Positions 39,201-51,200 of a stretch of 64,000 bases of DNA are shown here, in pieces. How positions within the stretch are numbered: the first letter of the stretch is position 1; each line of letters begins with the position of its first letter. The DNA lies in contig NC_049984.1 in assembly GCF_000003815.2 (NCBI RefSeq), forward strand, positions 18,615,304-18,679,303. The letters run 5' to 3'. The DNA comes from Branchiostoma floridae (taxonomy: Eukaryota > Chordata > Leptocardii > Amphioxiformes > Branchiostomatidae). Position numbers and translations under genes: made by a program. Under the pieces are notes generated by a model that saw only the letters and a list, made by a program, of their open reading frames with translations, did no database searches and was not told where the DNA came from.

Positions 39201-42200
39201 GGAGTCGTTAGTGAACCCTCCCCTCATGTCCATCCCCACCTACGGCACCTACCAGGACCTGAACGTTCCCTTTCCCAGGACCAGTGGGGCCCGCTTCTGT
39301 GGTGTTGGTGAGAAACATTTGTTTGTCTGTTTAATTATTCATGAGAAGCTCAAATTGGCCTGCTGGCTGCTTTTCATTGAGGTCATATGAGGGAGGTGAG
39401 GGTCAGGTAAAATACTGTAAATACATTGAAGTTTGCGGGGATTTACTTTCATGGTAGCAGGAGAGTGGAGTGTTTGCGGTGGTTTTAAGTTCGCGGTGGT
39501 CATGAGGTGGCCACTGATCGTGAATTCAAAATAAAACTACTGCAAACGTTTCTGCATTTACAGTATATCAGAGATACAGATTACATCAAGTCCTAAAAAT
39601 CTGTCAACATACATCATTTCATATACATGGTACAAAAACATATAGTATAGCAAAAGTTCATCAGAGTTCATAGTCCATGCCCATTCATTTTTGTCATTTC
39701 TTCAAGAGTCTCTTAAAAGAGGTCAGATTTGGAGCCAGTCTTTATTTCTTTATTGTCTATTGAACATATCTTGAGATTTTACATCATATACTCATGGAAA
39801 CTTCAACAAGTTGAGGAGAACACTGAAGTTTTTATGAGACCTCCACAACTAAAGGTAAGTACTGATGGAACAGATGTGTAGGAGAAACCCCACTAGATAC
39901 TTTAAAACTACACCTATTGTTAGATGTGCATGAGAGGTTCTTTCTCCAACGTGTGCCCGTGAAGCTGGTGTGTTATGCTGAGGGATGGTCATAGCTATCT
40001 TCTTTAAACTGGTCAGTGACAATCATTCTTTCTTTACACTTATAGTGTACACATCAGATTTTTCTGCTTTCTCTCATTTTTACCTCCTAAAAACCTTTGG
40101 CTGTTCCCTGCACTCTTTCAATGCAACAGTCCTGCTGTGTTCTTTTCCAGACAAGTTGGTTTACTTCACTCGTCCCATCGCCCTCAGACAGTCCACATGC
40201 ACTGCTGAGCCATGTATCTATCCTTCACTTTCTCTTCTATGATTTTTGCTTTCTATACTATTCTATTCAGTTCCCATTTCTTCTCTGTATAACTACAGCA
40301 AGGTACTACTAGATTGGTCAGTAACTAAATCCCCTTGAATTTCTTATGTTCATTTCTATTTCTGCTTATAGACCTATCTGTTGTGGACTTGTGGTATTGT
40401 TACTTATACATATCTGAATAGATACTGGTCTGTATCTCTGCAATACATTGTTAGCCAAAATGACAAGCTGCTTTTTTCCCCATCTATTTTCATCGCCATC
40501 CCCAGTTTGTTATAGCCTGAGTACCATCCTCTGTAGTGACCACTGGCTCAATATTTTTACTTGCTAATCCGAGGTTTAACAATAGAAAGCGAAAGTACTG
40601 AGCCAGCGGTCACTAATTGGAGGATGGTACTCAGGCTAAGATTGTTGTGGTATTTTGGCTGTTTTGAAATGGAAAATCGTAAAAAGGACACATGCAATCG
40701 AAAGATGTCTCTCCAAATCTGAATGACGAGTGCTTGTAACGTTACATAACAGACCATATACATGTACTTTCCAGACAAGCTGGTGTACTTCACACGCCCG
40801 AGCACCATCCGACAGTCGTCAATCACCACCGAACAGACTCCAAGGTCAGTTTATTCGCTTATTTCGCTTTTTGTGATTTTTAACACGCTATTTTAGTAAC
40901 AGGTATTCAAACCACAAAAATGCTTGTCAAAGAATATTCTAGCTGTAATAATAGTTTGAATAGAGAATCTTCTGATACTGACACCAAACCTGTAGTGTCC
41001 TAAAGTTTGGCCCCTGGATCAGACTCCTACTGTTATTCATATTACAAGTGCCACAGGTAGTATCTTTATACCATGGGGGCAGCCAGGATCATGCAGCTAG
41101 GATAGTTTATTTGGTGGCCCAAGACAGTCAGGCCCGCCAATCTCCTATCAGCCCCGGGGAGTTTAAGCCCGATGAGGTCTTCGGGCTTAAACTCCCCGGA
41201 GCGCTAATGTGAGATCGTCTTGCATCCCCGAACAAAACTTGCTAGCTGACCGATCCTGTCTGGCACCCAGGGTATATCTTTAAGATGCAGAAGTTGAATG
41301 CCTGATTCTCAAACAGGACTTGAAGACTTAACGTCCTCTCGAAGATTGATCTGATTGCTTTAGAACAGTCCCTACAAACTGTACATCAGGGATTCTGGAC
41401 AATGTTAATACATAGTACAGTCGAAAATTTGGGTGAGTCCAATTTTGGTGTTGGAAATTACAGTTCAACTATTTCAAGAATGTTAATACATGTTGTTGTT
41501 GTTTCCCCAGGTCCCTCTCCGCCCTGTCAGCCTACATGGGTCTCCACCCCATGAACATGATGAAGTCCAGCTCCCAGTCATCCATCTCACGGATCTACGC
41601 CGGGGAGAGTGTGCCGGTCGCTCCACTCTCCAACTTCTACTTCAAGGAAAAGGTGGGTTAGAACACACCAGGTTGATTGGTTTGGTCCTGGATTTTGAAA
41701 ATCAATGCAAAACTGGAAGAGTGAGATCACATGGCGCAGCAGCAACGGCTCGGGACCGAGAGGTCTCAAGTTCAAATCCTGTCATATCACCCATCTTGTG
41801 CCCTTGGGAAAGGCACTTTACATGGCTTTCCTTGCTTTACTCAGGCGAAAATGAGTAGGGCCGTCCCTCAGATAGGACATTTAATGGAGGTCCCGTGTTT
41901 GGGACGAGCCACACATGCGATGGTGCGGTGCAAATCCTTCCATCTAGAGTTGATGATTCTCTACAAATCACCTGGCCTCCAGGAAGAATAGTGACATATC
42001 AGTCACTAATGGAGATTTGTCCCAAATGAAACCAAAAGAGCAATGTGAAAGTAGAGTCTGAGGGGAGAGCCTGTACCTGAAACATGGTCAGATTCAAGTT
42101 TGCTTCCCAGCCCTCACTACCTCTACAAGTATGCAGAAGAAATAATTTGCTCGATAAAAATAAAATGATCTCATATTTTCAACACCTTTCGTCTGTGTTG

Positions 42201-45200
42201 TGCAGAAGTCGCGACGTAGCGGGAAGAACCGCGAGAGAGACCTGAACGTCAGCAGCAAGGTTCCGCACGCCGGGCCGGTCCTGATACAGGACGTCAGCTG
42301 TCTGCTGCCTGTACACCAGAAACTGGCCGAGACATACATGTTTGTTTGTTTGTTTGTTTGTTTTTTACTGATGAAGCTAAAATAGATGTAAAGATGATGT
42401 TTATGATATGGATGACTTTTGTTTTTAGTATTTCTAGGGGGTTTATGTTTACTGGCAAGGACTACCATGTTTGTATTATTGCTTTTGGTCATCCAAACGA
42501 TGTCGTCTGTTTCATGTAGACTGGACCCTAACAACATCCCAAGCATGTGCACTAGGAACGCAGCAGCAGCCAATCAGGTGGGCAGGAAGGACCTTGTGCA
42601 GGTGAGTGTTGTCATGGCAACAGATGACATGAATTCCCATCATTGGGCCATCATTTAACTTCAACTTTAAAAAGCTTCATATCTACCTGTGAACTCCCAT
42701 GTAACTCCCAGGCACATTTCGCCCTTCCTCTGTTGTTGCAGGGTTAGCTGGCAGTACTAAGAGTTGTCTCTTAATGTGTCTTTAACAGGTGTGGTCGCTG
42801 GCAGTTCTAGCGCTGAGTGCAGACCTGGCCCCCAGCTCCAGCCCTGACCTGGAGTGCCCCTGGGCACAGCACCCCTTTGGGAGGAGGTTACTACAGACAC
42901 TGTAAGTGTGTAGGGGAATTTCAATTTTCTCCTCGCTTGTGCTGTCTTCTCCTTTTGTTCAAGTTCTACCGAAATGCAGCCAAGGCAGCTCCACTGGCCA
43001 CTTTTAATGTCTATAATGGCTAGCCTTGGAATTTATAGCAGATGCAGGGTTGGACAAGTTTTGGAAAATTCACTTGTCCTTTTAGGCAAGTACATAAAAA
43101 ATTTACTTGTCCGAACCAACTTTTCACTTGTCCAAAATGACATTTTTCTATGTATTTTCACTTCCAGGAATGGAATTCTTGTGGCTCTATTTTTCTATGG
43201 TGACCAATGCTTTAATGACTGTGAAATGTAACAAGTATATCAAAATCTCAGTCATGTAAAAAAATCTTACTTGTGGTGCAGAACATACACTTGGCTGATG
43301 GGCACTTTCACTTGCCTGCGACAATCAGGCTAGTGGACTTGTCCAACCCTGCTGATGGAATTTTAACTTATTGATTTAAAAAAGCAATCCCTGTCAGTGA
43401 TAGACTAACACCTTGTATACATGTACTCCCCAGGCTGGAACACTACAGTAAGTTGTGTGATGTGTATATGTTGTTGTATACTCCCCCAGGCTGGAACACT
43501 ACAGTAAGTTGTGTGATGTGTATGTGTTGTTGTATACTCCCCCAGGCTGGAACACTACAGTAAGTTGTGTGATGTGTATGTGTTGTTGTATACTCCCCCA
43601 GGCTGGAACACTACAGTAAGTTGTGTGATGTGTATTGTGTTGTTGTATACTCCCCCAGGCTGGAACACTACAGTAAGCTGTGTGCTGTGTATGTGTTGTT
43701 GTATACTCCCCCAGGCTGGAACACTACAGTAAGTTGTGTGATGTGTATGTGTTGTTGTATACTCCCCCAGGCTGGAACACTACAGTAAGTTGTGTGATGT
43801 GTATATGTTGTTGTATACTCCCCCAGGCTGGAACACTACAGTAAGTTGTGTGATGTCCAAACCCTGGCCATGCTGTGCTGTGCGTACGGAGCTCCCACGG
43901 TGCACCCTGAGGGTCGGGGCCTCCTCAAGTCCAGCTCTAACTCCAGTTTCCAGTCCAACTCTGTGAGTTCTACTGCTTTTGTGAAGATCCGGATTACAGT
44001 AGTCATTCTGCAATAGAAATAAGAAGAATTCCATTCTTTGCATTTAAAACTGTTTTCTTTGAATTTAAAAACACCACCAAACTAGAATCTGAAGGTTTGC
44101 TTTAAAGATTATGAAATTCTTGATGATACATAATCATAGGATAGAGCTTAATTTTATATGATGTTGATAGAAAGAAAGAATTTCTTGTTGGATCAAAAGA
44201 TAATATTTTGATATTGTAAGTCAGACTGCCAAAATCTAAGACTTAGATAGATACATGTAAGTGTCGGATTATTATCATTGATAACATTTGCATATAGCAA
44301 TATTACTAGGAAACTTGATTTAATAACATAGCTTTGTATACGACGACACAAAATGGCAGAAGACCTTATGCATGTAATTTTTCTTTAAACCAATCATAGT
44401 TGTTTCTGTAATATACAATGACATTTTTAGGTGACAGCATTCCAGAGAGTCTACTTTCTTTACTTACTTTGCGTTGGTTTATTGCTGTGTGGACTTTTTG
44501 CATGTTTTATTCTCTCTGCCGTGTGTAGTTGCGATCCGGGTCCTCAATGACTAGCAGAAAGGTGGGGTGTCGTTACCTTTTAGACACTCGTATAATCTTA
44601 GCCTCAAATCATGAACTTCCTTGGTTTCTGGTATAATTCAGTTTATCAACAGTTATTGTAGATTTTACAGCTCTACGGCTCTGTCACATTTGTCAAGTAA
44701 GAACTGTAGGACGTCACATTGAAAGTATTCGTGGGTCACTAATGTGACTTATGAATTTACCTTTCCTATAATACAAAACTTACTGTAAGTCCTTGTTGAT
44801 GGTTGATCCTTTCATAGTCTCTGTAAAAATTCAAAGACAGTGAAATTGCCTGATGAATGGGACATTGCCTGAAGAAATCTACTCCATGTGATCAACATAC
44901 TACTAGTATATTGTAGCAACAACTAACAACCAGTTTACAATGTTGGGCATTTTCATCACTAATATGTACTGTAGAAGTAAGAAAAAGGAAATTTAGAAAA
45001 TTTAGGGTTTAGTACATTATTTATTCTTTAGTACATTTTCCTCGAAAGATACAACCGATGAATTTAATGCATGTGGCCATCCTGAATTACTTGCAGATTT
45101 AAATAGTTGACAAAACATGACACCGACCTACATTGTATATAAAATGTGTAGATTCACGGCACGAAAAATGATACTTTAAGCAATGCTTAAGTCTAACGTA

Positions 45201-48200
45201 CAGATGACATTTATGCACTCTTGTGCATAAAGGTGACGTTTATGCACAAGAGTGCATAAACGTCACCTTTACGTTAGTTGCTCTTGTACATCAACGTCAC
45301 CTTTACGTTAGGTTTAAGCGTGCTTAAATATCAGTTTTCGTGCCGTGATTGTTCAGTTGATGTTTAGCCAGTGATTGCCTTCACTACTGAAATCCAATCT
45401 ACATCCCTGAGTGGACTTCACGTCTTAATTTCAGACATCAATCATCATCGTCATGTCTTAAGCTGTTCTAAGAAGTTCCATTCATATGACTTGTACAGAA
45501 TACTGCAAATTGGAAAAAAAAAGATTTGCACAATTGTTGGAAACAGAAAAAATGTTACTTTTAATGGCTTTTCATAGTAACACTATGTTCACAGTATGTC
45601 ATACTTTATGGTTCTGTATCCAGTCTTCAGGAAATATGTACGGCTCCCCAGGGACTTACGACACAGACACTTTCGTGACAAGTGGTTGGACTATAGGTGA
45701 GATCATAACTCCTTCGTGGCTCTTCAATAAGATTATTAGGGTTTGTGATTAGATACATCAATGTACCAATATAAGTCCAAAGCAGGAGACAGATGTTGTA
45801 GATCATAAATTTGCACTTCCTTTTTTCACTTATCAAAAGTAGATTCTGCAGTCAGGATAGACATATACAGGTTAGTAGGCAGGAAAATTTGTTAAAGATT
45901 GGTTAACATACATCAGGCTTTTAACTAGGATTGTTTTATGGGGGTCAAATTTCTTGGTTAGTTGCAATAAGTGACATAGGTGACACTATTGTAGGGGGGT
46001 CTGGAGTTTTCAAGAATTTTAAGTTAAAATGGTGCATTCTAAGCTATCTTGAGGGGAAATATTACACTGCACCAAAAGCCTCATTTCCAGGATGGAAACT
46101 GACTTACACCTTTCTGGAAATTATACATGTCCTTCAAAATCCGGAGGTTTCATGCCTGCGAACGAAACGTGTACAGTCCTTTATATGTCCTAGAATCTCT
46201 CGGAAACGAACCATTTCTGTGTGCAGGATGTGTAAAGGGCTTGAAATACCCTTACAGATTCCCTTGAAACAACCTTACACAACAGGACACGAGCCGTGTG
46301 TTGCATTGTGTGTTGGCGGAATATGCATACATTAGCGGCCAATTATCACCTAATTATCTTTCCCCGGTCTGCCTCACCCAGTGCATCCCTTTTGTCATGG
46401 AAAGTGGCGTAGAGAGTACTGACCCCCCCCCTTTTCTGGATTTTGCCCCCCTCCCCATTTATTCGGCAGTTTCTTGCTTGCATTTCTTATTCTGTAATAG
46501 CACCATATATTTATTCATATTGAAAGAAGACGATTTTTATTAGTGTTTGTTCGTGTGTATGATAGGTTGAAGTCGTGAGTGACTTTTGTATGTCATAGAA
46601 TGCCGGCTGGTCTTTTGTTGTTTTCTAGTCTTCGTAGGCTACTAAGTATGTACTTCTTGACGGCATGCAGGGTAGTACATAGACTCCCTTGCAGTCTTTG
46701 GAACGGGGCTGGGTTTTTTTTTGGGGGGGGGGGGGGGGTGGACCCCGACTTTCAACGTTGATTATGTTCTCTTGTGCCGGGAAAGGGAGTTTGCCGGGAA
46801 AGGGAGTTTGCTGTGGAAGGAAGTTTGCCGTGATAACGAGTCTTCAGATGGTGCAAAAACTCCCCTATCAGTATAACGGCAAACTCAAAAGTTCCACACC
46901 AAACTCCCTTCCTCGGCTAACTACATTCCCGAAACAAAAGAACATAATCAACGTTGAAAATCGCGGAAGCCCCCACCCCCCAAAAAAAAAGCCCTGTTCC
47001 GGAAACTGCAAGGGAGTCTAAGTAATGCATTTGACGTCCCAAAAAGTGCTTGGTGGTTTCACTACCCAAAAACTAGAGCCGTTTCGATATTCCTCCANNN
47101 NNNNNNNNNNNNNNNNNNNNNNNNNNNNNNNNNNNNNNNNNNNNNNNNNNNNNNNNNNNNNNNNNNNNNNNNNNNNNNNNNNNNNNNNNNNNNNNNNNNN
47201 NNNNNNNNNNNNNNNNNNNNNNNNNNNNNNNNNNNNNNNNNNNNNNNNNNNNNNNNNNNNNNNNNNNNNNNNNNNNNNNNNNNNNNNNNNNNNNNNNNNN
47301 NNNNNNNNNNNNNNNNNNNNNNNNNNNNNNNNNNNNNNNNNNNNNNNNNNNNNNNNNNNNNNNNNNNNNNNNNNNNNNNNNNNNNNNNNNNNNNNNNNNN
47401 NNNNNNNNNNNNNNNNNNNNNNNNNNNNNNNNNNNNNNNNNNNNNNNNNNNNNNNNNNNNNNNNNNNNNNNNNNNNNNNNNNNNNNNNNNNNNNCTAGAC
47501 ACACTTGGACAGCAAGAACGCAAATCCACCCGCAAAGACGCCGACTTCACAATAGCAACACAACTGAAGAATTTGAAAATTGTGACTGTCGCGTTGATTG
47601 GCCGAAGGGTTGACCCTATAATTGTGTGAGGAGATATTCTATTGGCTTTTTTTTAAGAATTTGCATGGACACGGACAAAAAGAGCTGTGAACTACCGCTA
47701 GCTAGTACCAGCCATTCCTATTGTTACAATCACGTCAAGGAGGTTGTTTGAGTTGCCTGATTACCCGTATTTCACAGTAAAACAATACCTGCCTAGAAAG
47801 ATGTGAAACATGCCGCTGCGATTATCAACAGCTTGAAACATCGGCAGAAATTTAACATTCAACGTTCTCACTTATTTTGTACAATCAAGAACATAATCCG
47901 GGACAAAAATTTAGTACATCGAGTCAAGGCGGTTATATCTTGACATAGATCATTTCACGTATATTGTGCGTCGACAGTAGCCAAAGTTACAGACGGTAAC
48001 CAAGAAAATGGACAGTATTTTGTCCCGTGTTCTCTCCATTCTTTTGACAAAAAGCTGACCATAAATTAGAACGCAGTCGTATGTTTTCCCTATGCCCAAC
48101 GTCGTATCAGTTCAACTTCCTCGCACTGACCAAGGAGCTTAAAAAAAGATTTCCTTGCACTGACGCGACAGGCACTCTGTATTTGCAGGTATAAGAACAT

Positions 48201-51200
48201 CGTACATCACTTGTTTACGAATTTCCAAATAACACTTCTTTTAAATAAAACTTTTAGTTTATTTTCCTAGCTCTTCATACCAAGGGGGCTGATCACGTAA
48301 CTGATAATCGCGATACACGCAGAAGTATATTGCAGCAATTCAAATTTAAGTATATTGAAACAGAATCTCAGTGTGAGTGCAAAATAATTAAAGAAGAAAA
48401 TGATTCAATGAACGCTGGGCGTTTGTGGCCTTTGTCTGTGCTAGACAATGCAATACACATCCGGCTAACGAACTGCTGTTTATGTAATGAAAATAACGAG
48501 TTTGTTTAAGCAAGGAAGTTGAAACATCCTTGGTTTAAGACATACTTTCCTATTTAGAAACCAAGATCTATCGCTAGCATATATTTTTTTCCGACATGTA
48601 GAAATAAATATGAATGGCCCGCTTGGGGCCCAGAGTTTAACTGCCTTCGGCGTTCAATACGTGCCGTTCAAACCGGTTCAAACCGTAGGATTTCCAAATA
48701 AGTTGGAAATATCAGGCCAAACAAATCACAGCTTCATTAATTATGATTGTTTTTTTTAGTATTTTGTAGGCCTTTCTAAAAATGGGGATGCCGTTTCTTT
48801 TTATAACTGTTGTATTTTGCTCCACTTTGTTCTTATCAGACGATGTCACGGGTAGACATACCAACCATTCAATACCCCCTACACTCCCCCTTATTTTGTG
48901 TTTAAAATGTAAACCTCATTGCTTATTAATTGTCCAAGCATAGCCTAGGCTGGGTTGCAGGGGTGGTAGTTGTCATAAACAGTAATAACCCGCGACCCAA
49001 GCTTAGCTTTGAGAATAGGCGCCGCCAAGCCATTGTCTGCCAATTTCCCCTACACGTCTGGTGTAAGGGTCCTAGAAATTCCTGTACAAGCGCGAGTCCA
49101 GGTATGTAAGAAAAAAACAAGGACATTACACGCCGAACCAGGAAAGTCATGTACACAGCCAGCACACAGAACATTTCACAGGTGTGTAAGTCTCTTGAAA
49201 CACCTGGAAATTAGAGTTTTCGTGTAGTGTTACTGTCAGAGAGGTCCACAAAAGAATGACCTAGTGGCATCCCTGATCTATCATAATTTCATGCTTGTCA
49301 GAGGACCTGCACTGCAGTGTAAGAGCATTTAGTGCGTCCAATTTCTTGTTATTTTAAGAAAAGCGCATCCAAAAGACACCTGGACGCATGCTTGGCTAAA
49401 AGCCTGACATACATGCAAGTGCTAGATATGCCATCTATACGTGACCCCAGGAACCCGCGAGTCGGGGGGCATGCGGCGGAGCGTCAGCTGGACAGAAACA
49501 TCCTCGCCTGATGACTACCAGTACCGAGAGTACGTGGACCCGCGGGAGAGGGAGAGGGAACTGCACGACAGCGAAAAACAGTAGGTCAAATCCTACATAT
49601 TGGTCCAGCACACTCCAGTTATCATTTCAGGTTTAAATATGAAATATTTGACATGTCATGTAATTTTCCTTGATTGTTTTTTCAGGTTGGGAGATCATTT
49701 GATTTAGGTAGAATCATCATACAAAATGTATCAACCAAAATTTTCACCAGACCATTTGGCCCCGGGACATCTGCAATCATTTTAATAGCTGCATTTCGGA
49801 CAGCTTCCTTGCAGCAGGGCCACCTAGCAGAAATTTCTAACATTGCAAGTTGATGAAGACATGTGACTACTGTTAATGCATTAAAGTTTGCGGGGATTTT
49901 ATTTCGCGTTAGCAGGAAGGTGGAGTGTTCAAGGTGGTTTTAAGTTCGTGGTAGTGCCATACTTTGTAGTTACATACTGTAATGGAGAAAATGTTCGCAG
50001 TGGTTTTGATTTGCGGTAAAACTGCCTCGCGAAAACCGCGAACATTTGTGCATTTACAGTATTTGGTGAGAGACTTAGAAAAGATTAACTGTGTTAAAAG
50101 AACTTTACCGTTACAAATGCCTTTTGTTTTCCCCCCCACCCCAGGTTACTAGACCCCGGCTGTACCCTGCTGTATGATGAGTTTAAGAAAGCGTACGGAG
50201 AGATCCTGTATCGTTGGGGTCTGAAGGACAAGAGAGCCGATGTGCTGAAGTATATGTCCGTACCACCTGAAGCTCACAAAGGGATTGGTGAGTTTCACAC
50301 CCGTTGTGAGATAATAGGTTAGAGAGTGGTCAGGTATACATGTAGGTAAGTCTACAGCAAATGTTACTGATGCAAGAAAGACACGGAGACGTCCATCTTA
50401 TGGTAACCTACATATACTGTTATAGAAAGTGCAAAAATTATTTATATTAGAATCTATATCTGATTCAATGGTAAACATATTGTGTAGTTTTGGATGTCTA
50501 TAGGCACATGAATTATTTTCATGTATGTACAGTCTAAGGATTTTTACATTTTGAGGTGTGCAACTGAAAGTCCCAACAACTGATTTTACTTCATGTAGAA
50601 AAGAACAGGAAAATATATGCCAAAAAGCAATCACTCAAGCAACTGGATATGGTTTTGGAAACTGGCATCCACCTGGTCCAGTTTTCGTCAGTGTCACGTC
50701 AGTGTTGAAACATCTGACCGTTTCCAAAACCTTATCCAGTTGCTTGAGTAATTGCTTTTTGGCATATCTTATTACCTGGATGTCTAACCTTCATCGAGGA
50801 AAATATATGCTTACAAATGTATATTGATGAAATAATACCACCTGTTTTACCAAATCCCAAGACTGTGTTATTAGGAGAGTGATAATGCCTTCCCGTCTTG
50901 CTGCAGAGTTTGGAACCAAGTGTGTTCACTGCCACAAGGATGTGCGAGGTCCTCAGTGTGCCTCCTGCCGTGGCTATGGCTTCCAATGTGCAATATGTCA
51001 CATCGCTGTCAAAGGTATGTAGCACATGTAAGGGAAAGGCACAACCCGCTGTACGTTTTTTTGGGGGGAGGCCACGTACGACACATTTACCTGAAAACGT
51101 GGGAGCAGGGAGGGAGTAAGTCTCAAACGCATGTCACTTGCACGCTTGCGCAAGGTATAGGTATGTGGTCTGTGGGCCACACCTGGTCGTGAGCTGGTTG

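Noticed and set aside
41712-41790. Functional tRNA gene
   Set aside because: Boxes A and B are present, but no cloverleaf acceptor pairing was evident and a SINE body follows.
47025-47550. Frames running through the N gap (also near 61083-61637)
   Set aside because: They are open only because the bases are unknown.
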